Counted from the stretch's first letter, positions 43,488 through 52,861 are shown. The stretch is DNA of 64,000 bases from Corynebacterium choanae (GCF_003813965.1 NZ_CP033896.1:744001-808000), one strand, 5' to 3'. The notes: generated from the letters alone by a model not told the origin. Program-made: numbers and translations.

Positions 43488-46130
43488 ATGCCGGAGATGA
43501 CAGTTCAGCAAGCTACTTTTACTACACCCCGCACTGGGCTGACCAAGCAGCAGGTGGCTTCCCGCACCAAGCAAGGCCACGTCAACGTTGCCGTAAGAAA
43601 AACCGGTCGCCGCACTGTCGATATTATCCGCAGCAATGTGTTCACCCGGATTAATGCGATCTTGGGCGTGCTGTTAATTATTGTCATCGCCACCGGCTCA
43701 CTCATTAACGCAGCGTTCGGCTTGTTGATCGTGGCAAACTCGGCTATCGGTATTATTCAAGAAATACGGGCTAAGAAAACACTCGATAAATTAACCATTT
43801 TGGCCGAATCGAAGATCAGGGTAATCCGTGACGGGCGCGTCGACCAGATTGAGCGCGACGAAATTGTCATCGATGACCTGATCGATATCGGGCCTGGTGA
43901 CCAACTCGTTGTTGATGGCTTTGTGACAGATGCTGATGGGTTGCGTATCGACGAGTCGCTGCTGACTGGCGAATCAGATTCCATTGTGAAAAACCCGGGC
44001 GATCCACTGTTGTCGGGTTCTTTTGTGAAGGCGGGCTCCGGCAGCTATCAGGCGACTGCTATCGGCTCAGATGCATATTCGGCCAAGTTGATTGCCGAAG
44101 CGGGGAGGTTCACGCTCACCGGCTCACAGTTGCAAGAGGGGATCAACAAGATCCTCTCCTATATTACTTGGCTGCTCATTCCCACTGGTGTTTTGACGAT
44201 TTGGTCGCAGTTGTCCCGTTCCGGGGCGCCGCTGAAAGAGGCGGTGTTGTCGATGGTTGCAGCGTTGGTTCCGATGGTGCCTGAAGGCCTGGTCTTGATG
44301 ACGTCGATCGCGTTCGCAGTGGGTGTGGTGCGCTTAGGGAAACATCAAGCACTCATCAATGAGCTTCCTGCTATCGAGGGACTTGCCCGCGTTGATACGG
44401 TGTGTGCCGATAAAACGGGAACACTGACCGAAAACACCATGGTGGTAGATCGGATTGTCAGTGTTGCTGATCCGCATCAGGCTCCTGTTGCACTGGTAGG
44501 TCCTGGGACAACTGAACTGCCAGTCGCTGAGATTATTGCGGCAATGGTGCTGGCCGATAGCCACCCCAATGACACGATGCAGGCCATTGCAGCGTTTACA
44601 CATTCGTGGGTGGATTCGCCTGGCCTTGTGGTGGGGGAGACGAAAGAACAAGCTCCGTTTGATTCGTCGTTGAAATGGTCTGGTATTAGTACCGGTCTTG
44701 CCGGATCCTGGGTGTTAGGGGCACCAGATGTGCTGCTGCGCCGGGACGATGAGGTTGCGGCGATTGCTGAAGAAATTGGTGCGCAGGGGTTGCGGGTGCT
44801 GGTTGTCGGCTTTGTTCCGGATGGTTTGGCGGCGTTACGCGAGACGCCGGGGGATGCTGCCTGTGATTTGGTGTCGCCACAAGCACTGGTGGTGTTGGCG
44901 CAAAAGGTCCGTGATGATGCGGAAGCTACGTTGGACTTTTTCGCCCGCGAAGGGGTGGAGACGAAAATTATCTCCGGCGATAATGCGCGCTCAGTTGCGG
45001 CGGTTGCTCGCAGTGTGGGGTTTGGTAAGCCCCTGCGGCGGGTGGAACTTTCTAATTCTCCTGCACCGCACGTGGTGCCTCCTGCACACGACTTTGATCA
45101 TGGTGCTGTTACTGCGCAATCGCAGGCTGGTCGATCCCGTGGCACGAAGACCTCATCCGAATACATACAACATTGTGCAGATAATCTTGGGGCAGCTGAG
45201 GATATCGCTGCGCTTGATGCGCGTGATCTGCCGGCGGCAAGCGATCCGCGTTTTGCAGATCTGGTTGAGCGTCATTGTGTGTTTGGTCGGGTGACGCCGC
45301 AACAAAAACGCGATATGGTGCTGGCCTTGCAGGAGCGCGGCAAACAGGTCGCAATGACTGGTGACGGGGTCAACGATGTGTTGGCGCTGAAAGAGGCGAA
45401 TATTGGTGTTTCGATGGGCTCTGGTTCGCCGGCAACCCGGTCGGTGGCTCAGGTGGTGCTGCTCGATAACAGTTTCGCCACGTTGCCGTTGGTGGTCGCG
45501 GAGGGGCGGCGAGTTATCGGCAATATTGAGCGGGTCGCTAACCTGTTTTTGACGAAAACTATCTATTCGGTGGTTTTAGCGCTGGTTATTGGGGTGTTGG
45601 GGATGAGTTTTCCCTTCCAGCCGATTCATGTGACGATGGCGGGCTGGTTCACGATTGGGATTCCGGCGTTTGTGTTGTCGCTGGCTCCGAATCATGATCA
45701 GGCAAAACCAGGCTTTGTTTCGCGGGTGCTGCGGCTGTCACTGCCGGCAGGCATCACGATTGGGGTGCTCACTGTGGTGTTTTGGGTGATGCACAATCCG
45801 GGTGAAGGCGTAAATCCCCTTCTGGAGCGGCAGGCGGCAACCGCTACCTTGTCGGTGATGCTGGTGATGGCAGTGTGGGTGGTGGCTGTGGTGGCGCGGC
45901 CGTATCGACCGTGGAAAATTGGTCTGATTTTGGTGTCTATTGCGGCTTATGTGTCGATTTTCATTACTCCGTGGACGGCGAAGGTGTTGCTGCTGGATCC
46001 GTCGAATATGCCATTGATGTGGCAGGCGCTGCTGTTTGGCGGCTTCGGGGCGATCATTATTGAGGCGTCGTGGTGGATTGGTGCTCGTCGTTGGGGAAGG
46101 CCTGCAGTGTGGGATCGCGCCGCCGGGTAG
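43488..46130 (+). CDS. Cation-transporting P-type ATPase, CtpE-like
   Basis: An 880-residue ion pump. The N-terminal region TGLTKQQVASRTKQGHVNV precedes the first helix pair. The actuator domain has IDESLLTGESDSI with the TGES loop, and the membrane motif AALVPMVPEGLVLMTSIAFAVGVVRL resembles CtpE, the mycobacterial calcium pump. The phosphorylation site DKTGTLTEN is near residue 307. FGRVTPQQKRDMV, AMTGDGVNDVLALKEANIGVSMGSGSPAT and six C-terminal helices follow. Between the hinge GVETKIISGDN and FGRVTPQQK there is a polar stretch of about 75 residues (near 540-610) richer in His/Ser than the family core. Calcium specificity is inference from the PEGLVLMTS motif. It is a single gene just beyond the ISL3 remnant. 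Confidence 0.92.
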   Translation: MPEMTVQQATFTTPRTGLTKQQVASRTKQGHVNVAVRKTGRRTVDIIRSNVFTRINAILGVLLIIVIATGSLINAAFGLLIVANSAIGIIQEIRAKKTLDKLTILAESKIRVIRDGRVDQIERDEIVIDDLIDIGPGDQLVVDGFVTDADGLRIDESLLTGESDSIVKNPGDPLLSGSFVKAGSGSYQATAIGSDAYSAKLIAEAGRFTLTGSQLQEGINKILSYITWLLIPTGVLTIWSQLSRSGAPLKEAVLSMVAALVPMVPEGLVLMTSIAFAVGVVRLGKHQALINELPAIEGLARVDTVCADKTGTLTENTMVVDRIVSVADPHQAPVALVGPGTTELPVAEIIAAMVLADSHPNDTMQAIAAFTHSWVDSPGLVVGETKEQAPFDSSLKWSGISTGLAGSWVLGAPDVLLRRDDEVAAIAEEIGAQGLRVLVVGFVPDGLAALRETPGDAACDLVSPQALVVLAQKVRDDAEATLDFFAREGVETKIISGDNARSVAAVARSVGFGKPLRRVELSNSPAPHVVPPAHDFDHGAVTAQSQAGRSRGTKTSSEYIQHCADNLGAAEDIAALDARDLPAASDPRFADLVERHCVFGRVTPQQKRDMVLALQERGKQVAMTGDGVNDVLALKEANIGVSMGSGSPATRSVAQVVLLDNSFATLPLVVAEGRRVIGNIERVANLFLTKTIYSVVLALVIGVLGMSFPFQPIHVTMAGWFTIGIPAFVLSLAPNHDQAKPGFVSRVLRLSLPAGITIGVLTVVFWVMHNPGEGVNPLLERQAATATLSVMLVMAVWVVAVVARPYRPWKIGLILVSIAAYVSIFITPWTAKVLLLDPSNMPLMWQALLFGGFGAIIIEASWWIGARRWGRPAVWDRAAG

Positions 46131-46664
46131 CCATATAAGGAGGGTGGAGTGTTCGTACATAGAACTGGAGGGGCGCAATAGCTCTTCGCGACGCAGCCAT
46201 ACGGCGGGCAGTATCCCCGCCAGCGGGGAAGTGGGGTAAACCGGGGCTTGGGGGCTGGGTGTCGGATAGGTTGTAAGAGCGGGGAGCGGGGGAGGACACG
46301 GTTTCTTTTTTTAAGGATTGCGTCGTCGTCGCCGGTTTCGCAGGGGTGTGGGTGGGGGCGTTTAGGGGTGCTCGTCAGACGGGATTGCTGAGTTTTTTGG
46401 GCGGTTTTCGGAGGGCTGTGCGGGGTGGCATTGAGGGAAATATAAGTCCCCATTTACGGATCCGCAGTAGGGAAAGTAGCTGCCCAACTGGGATGAGTAC
46501 TTACCTTGGGGGTGAAATGAGCAGACTTTTTGGCCCATACCCATCTGTATCCACACTGCAAAAGGGGGCGTGTGCCCGCTTATAGCCCTAATGTGGGGGT
46601 AATTTGATGCATTGTTGTCGCTGTGGTGCAAGCCACACTGTAGGGTAGTGATTTGTAGTTGTGA
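46131..46664. other. Spacer after the ATPase gene
   Basis: About 530 bases. G-rich pieces such as TGGGGGT occur, which resemble RamA-type half-sites, but they are too short to call. I see no gene and no clear terminator for the ATPase. Confidence 0.4.
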
Positions 46665-46733
46665 GGTGCGACACTCCCTGCGGTGATGCCGATCACTCTG
46701 TGTGATTGCTGTGGAACGCAGGGAAGTCGCACC
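46665..46733 (+). promoter_or_regulatory. Large hairpin enclosing a GlxR-like site, upstream of DUF485-mctC
   Basis: The arms GGTGCGACACTCCCTGCG (46665-46682) and CGCAGGGAAGTCGCACC (46717-46733) pair with a small bulge. The loop contains GGTGATGCCGATCACT (46682-46697), a GTGA-N6-TCAC dyad as bound by GlxR/CRP proteins. It lies about 150 bases before the DUF485 start. In C. glutamicum the cg0952-mctC operon is under RamA/RamB control as I recall; a GlxR role here is inference from the motif. Confidence 0.45.
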
Positions 46734-46885
46734 CCCACATGCCACACCCCACCAATGAAAACGATCCCGACGATACGAGTCACCTGTAGCAAACACAGCA
46801 ACCCATATCGCCGCCATCAGGTGGGGTACGAAACGACACACACCCGATGTGTTTCGATAAACCCCAATGCGAGAGGTGATGGACG

Positions 46886-47230
46886 ATGAGTGCAGCTCCA
46901 CCCCCCGGCGTCCGGCGGCGCCAACCCACCGCGGCCGAATTCCGCGAAATGCAACACGACCCCGAATTTTTGGATCTGAAAAAATCCTTCCGGTCATTCG
47001 TGTTCCCAATGAGTATCGCGTTCTTCCTGTGGTACGTGCTCTACATCCTGCTGGCGATCTACGCCACCGACTTCATGTCCAAGCCGCTATTTGGCCACGT
47101 GAATGTCGCTTTAATCATGGGGGTGCTGCAATTCGTCACCACGTTTGCGATCACCGCCATCTATATTCGCTTCGCCAACGCTTCGATTGAGCCGAAGTCC
47201 ACCGCGATCCGTACCCGAATGGAGGGCTAG
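46886..47230 (+). CDS. DUF485 small membrane protein, partner of MctC
   Basis: A 114-residue protein with a polar N-terminus (PTAAEFREMQHDPEFLDLKKSFRSF, the DUF485 signature) and two transmembrane helices (about residues 41-62 and 73-96). Proteins of this family precede solute:sodium symporters of the ActP/MctC type in many bacteria (YjcH in E. coli). The stop codon TAG is followed two bases later by the ATG of mctC, and the GGAGGG of mctC lies inside the last codons here, so translation is probably coupled. The ATG at 46886 has GAGAGGTG upstream. It is likely to assist or stabilise the transporter, by genomic association only. Confidence 0.92.
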   Translation: MSAAPPPGVRRRQPTAAEFREMQHDPEFLDLKKSFRSFVFPMSIAFFLWYVLYILLAIYATDFMSKPLFGHVNVALIMGVLQFVTTFAITAIYIRFANASIEPKSTAIRTRMEG

Positions 47231-47232
47231 TG

Positions 47233-48885
47233 ATGGCACCATCTACCGCAATCTTGTCGGCTGCTGCCACCAGCAACACCGGCAACCCGTTGTTGAATAT
47301 CACAGTGTTTGCCGTCTTTATTATCGTCACCATGGCGGTGGTGATGCGCGCCGGGAAAACAACCTCCGAAGCCAGTGACTTCTACACTGGTGGGGCAAAG
47401 TTCTCCGGGCGGCAAAATGGTTTGGCTATTGCCGGTGACTACCTGTCGGCGGCGTCCTTCCTCGGCATTGTTGGTGCAGTTGCGCTGACCGGCTATGACG
47501 GATTCCTCTACTCGATTGGTTTCTTCGTCGCCTGGCTGGTTGCCCTGCTGCTCGTCGCCGAGCCACTGCGCAACACTGGTAAATTCACCATGGCTGACGT
47601 GCTGAGTTTCCGGCTCAAGCAGCGCCCAGTGCGGCTTGCTGCAGCGTTTGGCACCTTGGCTGTTTCACTGTTCTATCTCATCGCGCAGATGGCCGGCGCT
47701 GGTTCGCTGGTAGCGGTGCTGCTCGACATTCACGATGAAAAAGCCCAAGCAATCGTGGTCGTTGTCGTCGGTATCATTATGATCGCCTACGTGCTGCTTG
47801 GCGGCATGAAGGGCACCACCTATGTGCAGATGATCAAAGCTGTGCTGCTGGTCTCCGGTGTGGTCATTATGGCTGTGCTTATCTTCCTCAAGCTTGGCGC
47901 ACTGAACTCCATCTTTGATGCGGCGATCGCAAACTTCGGCAGCTCCGAATATGCAGCAAAAAATGGGCTTGACGGTTCAGCGATCCTCGACCCAGGTCTG
48001 AAATATGGCAAGACAGCCACCACGAAGCTCGACTTCCTGTCCTTGGGGTTGGCGCTGGTGCTTGGTACTGCTGGTCTGCCGCACGTGCTTATGCGCTTCT
48101 ACACGGTGCCGACTGCAAAGGAAGCTCGCCGCTCAGTGACCTGGGCGATCGTGCTCATCGGTTCCTTCTACCTCATCACCTTGATCCTCGGCTACGGTGC
48201 TGCTGCACTGGTAGGCCCGGATCGGATTCTTGCCGCCCCCGGTGGCGCGAACTCGGCAGCCCCACTGCTCGCCCTCGAGTTGGGTGGCTCCTGGTTCATG
48301 GCAATTATCTCCGCGGTGGCCTTTGCAACCGTGCTTGCCGTGGTCGCTGGCTTGGCGATTACCGCCTCCGCGTCGGTGGCCCACGATATTTACCACTCGA
48401 TCATTCGCAACGGCCAATCCACCGAAGCCGAACAGGTGCGGGTTTCCCGAATCACTGTGGTGGTCATCGGTGTGCTGTCGATCATCCTGGGTATTTTGGC
48501 GATGAGCCAAAACGTTGCCTTCCTGGTGGCGTTGGCGTTCGCAATCGCCGCCTCGGCAAACCTGCCCACCATCTTGTACTCGCTGTATTGGAAGAAGTTC
48601 AACACCACTGGTGCGCTGTGTTCCATGTACACCGGTCTTGGTCTGGCACTGCTGCTGATCATCTTCTCCCCAGCAGTCTCCGGCGACGCATCCTCGATGT
48701 TCCCGAACCACGACTGGCACTTCTTCCCGCTGCGCAACCCGGGTCTGGTATCCATCCCAGGTGCATTCATTGCAGGCTTCATCGGCACCATGATCGGAAA
48801 GCCTGATAACTTCGACGATCTGCAGGCCGAAATGGAAGTTCGTTCCCTCACCGGTGTCGGTGTGGAAGCGGCAGTCGACCACTAA
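47233..48885 (+). CDS. mctC: Monocarboxylate (acetate/pyruvate/propionate) transporter, SSS family
   Basis: A 550-residue sodium:solute symporter-type permease with about 13 helices. Signatures are SDFYTGGAKFSGRQNGLAIAGDYLSAASFLGIVGAVALTGYDGFLYSIGF, PLRNTGKFTMADVLSFR, LFYLIAQMAGAGSLVAVLL, GTAGLPHVLMRFYTVPTAKEARRSV and ITASASVAHDIYHSII. The pattern equals the ActP/MctC branch. The preceding DUF485 gene, the neighbouring gltA-accDA block and C. glutamicum synteny support MctC over other SSS carriers. The ATG at 47233 has GGAGGG 6 bases upstream; a GTG three bases earlier overlaps the DUF485 stop. Two strong hairpins in series follow the stop. Confidence 0.94.
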   Translation: MAPSTAILSAAATSNTGNPLLNITVFAVFIIVTMAVVMRAGKTTSEASDFYTGGAKFSGRQNGLAIAGDYLSAASFLGIVGAVALTGYDGFLYSIGFFVAWLVALLLVAEPLRNTGKFTMADVLSFRLKQRPVRLAAAFGTLAVSLFYLIAQMAGAGSLVAVLLDIHDEKAQAIVVVVVGIIMIAYVLLGGMKGTTYVQMIKAVLLVSGVVIMAVLIFLKLGALNSIFDAAIANFGSSEYAAKNGLDGSAILDPGLKYGKTATTKLDFLSLGLALVLGTAGLPHVLMRFYTVPTAKEARRSVTWAIVLIGSFYLITLILGYGAAALVGPDRILAAPGGANSAAPLLALELGGSWFMAIISAVAFATVLAVVAGLAITASASVAHDIYHSIIRNGQSTEAEQVRVSRITVVVIGVLSIILGILAMSQNVAFLVALAFAIAASANLPTILYSLYWKKFNTTGALCSMYTGLGLALLLIIFSPAVSGDASSMFPNHDWHFFPLRNPGLVSIPGAFIAGFIGTMIGKPDNFDDLQAEMEVRSLTGVGVEAAVDH

Positions 48886-48983
48886 TATTTGCTGCCAGAC
48901 GGCGGCAGACCCGGCGGCAAGGCAAGTTCGATGATCCTTTCCCCGCAGGAACCCCGCCACTAGGCATCACTAAAAAAACTCAC

Positions 48984-49022
48984 CGCCCGCGGCAGCTGGT
49001 ATCCCACCAGCTGCCGCGGGCG
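48984..49022. terminator. Perfect 17-bp hairpin after mctC (first)
   Basis: CGCCCGCGGCAGCTGGT and ACCAGCTGCCGCGGGCG pair without a mismatch around a 5-base loop. An A7 run lies on the left, so the T-run follows the stem on the minus strand. In the mctC direction no T-run follows. Confidence 0.65.
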
Positions 49023-49028
49023 AGCTAT

Positions 49029-49096
49029 AACCGTTGGCTCAATCTGCTTGAAAAAACGAACCTTTCAGTTCCCAAGCCAAGATTGAGCCAACGGTT
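49029..49096 (+). terminator. Perfect 17-bp hairpin after mctC (second)
   Basis: AACCGTTGGCTCAATCT and AGATTGAGCCAACGGTT pair perfectly across a 34-base loop, followed by TTCTCTTGCTTCTTTC. It begins 6 bases after the first hairpin ends. Confidence 0.65.
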
Positions 49097-49317
49097 TTCT
49101 CTTGCTTCTTTCGGGCTTGAGTGCTCCAGCAAAGATCCAGCGTCAAAGTGATGCGGCCGCTGGCGATCATGTCACAGCTGGAAATCATTCCACCGGCACC
49201 GCTTGCGGATGTTGCAACCAGCAGACCAAATCCGATTAGTTGAAGAGATCACAGACGAAACTTTTTTTCAGGAAAAGTTGATGGTGCGTTCGGTCACCGG
49301 GGAGTCAACACAGTAAT

Positions 49318-50157
49318 ATGCACGGAGTGAACAGCAGCGTTGTTACGTCCTTCCCGCGTCGAAGGTTGCCCCACCAACTGCGGATGAGTGTGCTTACGGT
49401 TGGCTGTGTTGCTGTCCTCACCGGGTGCGGCAGCACCTCGGAAGCACAAGGGGAAGCCGAGAGCAGCGATGTGGTGGTCACCACCGACGGGCCGCGGGTT
49501 GCGGCAACCAGCCCAGCCCCAATCGCGAAAGGCTGGTTCGAAACAGTCGGCGACAACACCGGTGGTGCCCAAATGACCTATCTGCGACTTTCCGACGGAT
49601 GGCATGTGGGGACCGCGAACGAGCGGCTGCCCCGGCCGGCACTGTCACTAGCAAAACTGTTTATCGCCGACTATGTATTTCAACACGGCAACGACGAGGA
49701 GATCGCCGCCGCCGTAGAGATGATCGAAACATCAAACGACGACATCGCCGACGAGCTGTATGTCACCTTCCCGAAAGCGATCGACGCGACCGCAAAACGC
49801 TACCAATTGCAGTCCACCAAAGGTGATTCCCGCTGGGGATATTCGCTGACCAGCACCTATGATGTGGTGCGGTTTATCGCCATCAAACTGCAAGACGATC
49901 CCGCTTCGCCGATTATTGATGCCATGCGGCATTCCGCCCCATATGCCGCTGACGGCTACCGGCAAAACTTTGGCACCGCCAACGTCGCCGGGGTGATCGG
50001 CACCAAGTGGGGCTGGTCAAATGATCGGGACTATCACGCTTCGGTGAGTTTCGGGGAAGACTTTGTTGTCGCCGCCTCCCAGCCGGGTGGACCGGCTGAC
50101 TTAACCAAACTCGTCACCACTCAAATACAACGCATCGACGAGATGGAACCGCGCTAA
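49318..50157 (+). CDS. Lipoprotein with beta-lactamase/PBP-like SxxK fold
   Basis: A 279-residue exported protein. A long n-region with three Arg leads to VLTVGCVAVLTGC, a lipobox with Cys37 as lipid anchor. The mature part has PALSLAKLFIADYV, where Ser110-Leu-Ala-Lys113 fits the SxxK of serine beta-lactamases and penicillin-interacting proteins. IETSNDDIADELY resembles the SDN region, and IGTKWGWSND the KTG strand. The Glu of class A enzymes is not obvious. It could be a weak D-Ala peptidase, a cell-wall hydrolase or a non-catalytic relative. The ATG at 49318 has GGGGAG about 12 bases upstream; GTG at 49327 and ATG at 49384 are alternatives. It is a single gene between mctC and the antiporter. 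Confidence 0.75.
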   Translation: MHGVNSSVVTSFPRRRLPHQLRMSVLTVGCVAVLTGCGSTSEAQGEAESSDVVVTTDGPRVAATSPAPIAKGWFETVGDNTGGAQMTYLRLSDGWHVGTANERLPRPALSLAKLFIADYVFQHGNDEEIAAAVEMIETSNDDIADELYVTFPKAIDATAKRYQLQSTKGDSRWGYSLTSTYDVVRFIAIKLQDDPASPIIDAMRHSAPYAADGYRQNFGTANVAGVIGTKWGWSNDRDYHASVSFGEDFVVAASQPGGPADLTKLVTTQIQRIDEMEPR

Positions 50158-50546
50158 GCCAGAACAATCCCTCGTTGACACGGCGAGTGTCGCCGATAGT
50201 TCACGCGGCAAACTATGAAAAGTCACGCGATGTCGCTGGTGGCAGTGCCGCTACCGCAAGCCCTGCGACCATGCAGGTGATCCTCGTTTGGTCTGGTACA
50301 TTTCCCAGGTAAGTTTTCTGCTCCCAACCACACTGGGCTTAGCAACCCCTACTGCAACCTGGCAGGTGCACCCATGAGCTGTGGGAACCACGCTCAAGGC
50401 ACATATCACGCAGGCTACAGACCGTGGCGGAACAGAAACAAGGGGTGGCTGTTGGTGCAGTGCACAGGGGAACACGAAACCTTGTTGCACCACCTGCACA
50501 TGTTCCCCACAAACAACAATTCGGTGACTGGAACAGTTGGGAACAT
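50158..50546. other. Spacer before the antiporter gene
   Basis: About 390 bases. The antiporter frame is open for 41 codons upstream of its chosen start, but that part has no membrane-protein character. No other signal is clear. Confidence 0.4.
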
Positions 50547-51950
50547 ATGAATGACACGATGATATTGGCGGCAGGAGCCATCGAGGCAGATGTGATCGTC
50601 TCCCTGATGTGGATTACGATCGCTGCCCTCGCCTCCCCGCTGCTAAGCTTCGTCACCGGCAAACGCATCCCCGGTGTGGTGTTTATGCTGGTGCTTGGGG
50701 TAATTATTGGTCCGGAAGTGCTGGACCTTGCAGAGATGAACGCCTCCATTGGGCTGCTGCGTGACCTTGGCCTTGGAATGCTGTTCCTTCTTGCCGGCTG
50801 GGAGATCGAACCCGACAAAATGCGCGGCCGTTTCGGCACCTCCTCGCTGCTGACCTGGGTTATCTCCCTGGTTGCGGCGTTTGCTACTTCAGTTGCGGTC
50901 TACGGGCCTGACGAACTCCTGCGCAGTGTCGTTCTAGCGATTGCGGTGTCTTCCACCGCGATGGGTACCCTGCTGCCGGTGATTAAAAACGCCGGCCGGG
51001 ATGGTACTGCAGTTGGCAAAGGTGTACTCGTGCACGGGGCGATCGGCGAACTCGGTCCTGTGTTCGCCATGACACTGCTGCTGTCTACCCGTGCGACGTG
51101 GATGACTCTCATTATTTTGCTGCTCTTCCAAGCAGGAGCGTTGCTCGTCGCCTTTGTTCCGAGAACCGTCTCCCGGCTGGTGCCGTGGGTGGGGCGGGCG
51201 GTTCGTGACGGGGCATCCCACACCAGTCAAACCGTCATGCGGGCAGTGATCGTACTGTTGACCACCCTGATGGCGATGGCTGCCGTGTTCGAGCTGGACG
51301 TGGTGCTCGGGGCGTTTGCGGCCGGCATTATTCTGCGGGCACTCGTCCCTGCCCGCGCCCGGAAAACAACGGAAGCCCGGCTAGATGTGATGGGGTACGG
51401 ATTTTTCATCCCCGTGTTCTTTATCACCTCCGGGATGTCGATCAAGCTCGATGCCGTCTTCGACTATCTGTGGGCACCGTTTGTGGGCATTATCCTCATC
51501 GGTATTGCCCGCGGTTTGCCGATCTTCCTCATGGAGAAGTTCACCAACACCGGCTCCGGGCTGCAGTCCACCCGGGACAAACTTGAACTCGCCCTCTATT
51601 CGGCAACTGGCCTCCCAATCATTGTGGCTGTCACCGATATTGCAGTTTCCCGGAATCTGCTCAACGAAACCCAAGCATCCCTGCTGGTGTGCTCCGGGGT
51701 CGGCACAGTCCTGTTGTTCCCGCTGCTGGCTGCAGTGGTTCACGACCGCTTCCCCGGCGATGATGATGCGCAAGACTGCCCCGTGGAAACAGAAAAACAG
51801 GCGCAGCAAGACCATGTGTCCTATAAGCAGGAAGTCGTGCGGGAAAAAATCGCCGAAACAGTAAAGAAAATAGATGCCAGCCAAACCCCGCGGCAGCGGC
51901 CAAAATCCACTACTGTCACCGACGACGAAATCACTCTCGACAAGGATTAG
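50547..51950 (+). CDS. CPA-type cation/proton antiporter (KefB/NhaP-like)
   Basis: A 467-residue membrane protein with about 12 helices. Conserved pieces are GKRIPGVVFMLVLGVIIGPEVLDL near the start, LRDLGLGMLFLLAGWEIEPDKM, VLAIAVSSTAMGTLLPVIKNAG, FELDVVLGAFAAGIILRALVP and FIPVFFITSGMSIKLDAV, the order seen in CPA2 monovalent cation:H+ antiporters. After the last helix a charged cytosolic tail of about 65 residues follows, rich in Glu, Gln and Lys, with no TrkA-N nucleotide-binding domain. The ATG at 50547 (MNDTMIL) is taken because the 41 codons before it are hydrophilic and unlike the family. It probably exchanges Na+ or K+ for H+. Confidence 0.85.
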   Translation: MNDTMILAAGAIEADVIVSLMWITIAALASPLLSFVTGKRIPGVVFMLVLGVIIGPEVLDLAEMNASIGLLRDLGLGMLFLLAGWEIEPDKMRGRFGTSSLLTWVISLVAAFATSVAVYGPDELLRSVVLAIAVSSTAMGTLLPVIKNAGRDGTAVGKGVLVHGAIGELGPVFAMTLLLSTRATWMTLIILLLFQAGALLVAFVPRTVSRLVPWVGRAVRDGASHTSQTVMRAVIVLLTTLMAMAAVFELDVVLGAFAAGIILRALVPARARKTTEARLDVMGYGFFIPVFFITSGMSIKLDAVFDYLWAPFVGIILIGIARGLPIFLMEKFTNTGSGLQSTRDKLELALYSATGLPIIVAVTDIAVSRNLLNETQASLLVCSGVGTVLLFPLLAAVVHDRFPGDDDAQDCPVETEKQAQQDHVSYKQEVVREKIAETVKKIDASQTPRQRPKSTTVTDDEITLDKD

Positions 51951-52788
51951 TGTCCTGTAAAGATAGTGGTGTTTTTTTCCACCCCGGTATTGCCTGCCGT
52001 CTTGCAACACGCACGCGCCCTCAGCGAGGGGGCGAATGAGGTTGTGAGGCGGCATTATTCATGCCTGAAATTGGACTGTTATCCATCAGTCAACGGTGTC
52101 GACCGCCATCGCAGAAAGGTGGATAGGCAGATACCTGTGCAGATCGCTGGCACGCAGCGGGAATATGTCGCGCGGCTGCACGATGTTGTTCTTTTCCTGC
52201 ACCCCAGATGCGCTAAAATCATGTCTTTCAGCTTGCCGCTCCAGGCGTTGAATTGCCTCGCCCCGTGTGGTGATGTGCACGAAGAGCCTTGCATTCCAAA
52301 GGGACTCATCGTGAATGAGACAACTACACTTCAGGATATCCTCGGCAATCCGGTGCACGACCCAGGGATCCCACAGCCGGGGCAATGCCGGTGGAAACCC
52401 TCCGCTTGATACTTACACCGCACAGGTCGATACAACGGTGTAACGCCGCTGCCGCTTTTGGGGTAGTGCAGATACTCGTTTTCTCGTTTGCTACGCCAGC
52501 CTTAGGCGCGGCGCGCTCTTCAGCCCATGTGTGGTGCACAGGCACATCCCCGACCATCCACGTCACACGCAGCCGCGACGCATCCGAGGCTAAACCTCCC
52601 TGGGGGATAAGGACACGCTGCTTGGAAGCGACGTGATCTGGGCGCGGAGACCGCTGTCCTGGCAGCAAATCGGTCTACTGCCTGAAAAACGACAACATCC
52701 CGGCCAAATCACTTGAAAAGGCCGGGATGTTGTGTGTTGGACTCGTTGCCTCAGCAGCCGCTGGACTGCTGAGGAACAGTTGCAAATG
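51951..52788. other. Gene-poor region before tRNA-Arg
   Basis: About 840 bases. Open frames on both strands are short, Cys/Arg/His-rich and mutually overlapping, and none has a ribosome binding site or a recognisable family. It contains the hairpin at 52692-52733. It may hold a decayed gene. Confidence 0.45.
52692..52733. terminator. Hairpin downstream of tRNA-Arg
   Basis: ACAACATCCCGGCC and GGCCGGGATGTTGT form a perfect 14-bp stem with a 14-base loop. It lies 56 bases beyond the 3' end of the minus-strand tRNA and may end its transcript; the T-run on that side is short (GTCGTTTTTC). Confidence 0.7.
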
Positions 52789-52861
52789 TGCCCCAGAGAG
52801 GAATCGAACCTCCGACACCGGCTTTAGGAGAGCCGTGCTCTATCCACTGAGCTACTAGGGC
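52789..52861 (-). tRNA. tRNA-Arg (anticodon CCT)
   Basis: Complete cloverleaf on the minus strand. The acceptor GCCCTAG pairs with CTGGGGC (one G-T), the D arm is GCTCAGTGGATAGAGC, and the anticodon arm is CGGCT-CTCCTAA-AGCCG with CCT at the wobble-to-third positions. The T arm has GGTTCGATTCC. The discriminator base is A and CCA is not encoded. It reads AGG codons. Confidence 0.95.

Larger units (their letters stand above)
48886..49317. other. Spacer after mctC with two tandem hairpins
   Basis: About 430 bases with the two perfect inverted repeats described separately, then an A/T-containing stretch before the lipoprotein gene. No gene is seen. Confidence 0.5.

Noticed and set aside
52324..52668. 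114-codon minus-strand frame near the tRNA
   Set aside because: No ribosome binding site, no family and compositional bias of a chance frame.
52789..52861. tRNA-Arg(CCT) as an attachment site for an integrated element
   Set aside because: No repeat of the tRNA 3' end and no integrase or phage gene is visible nearby.
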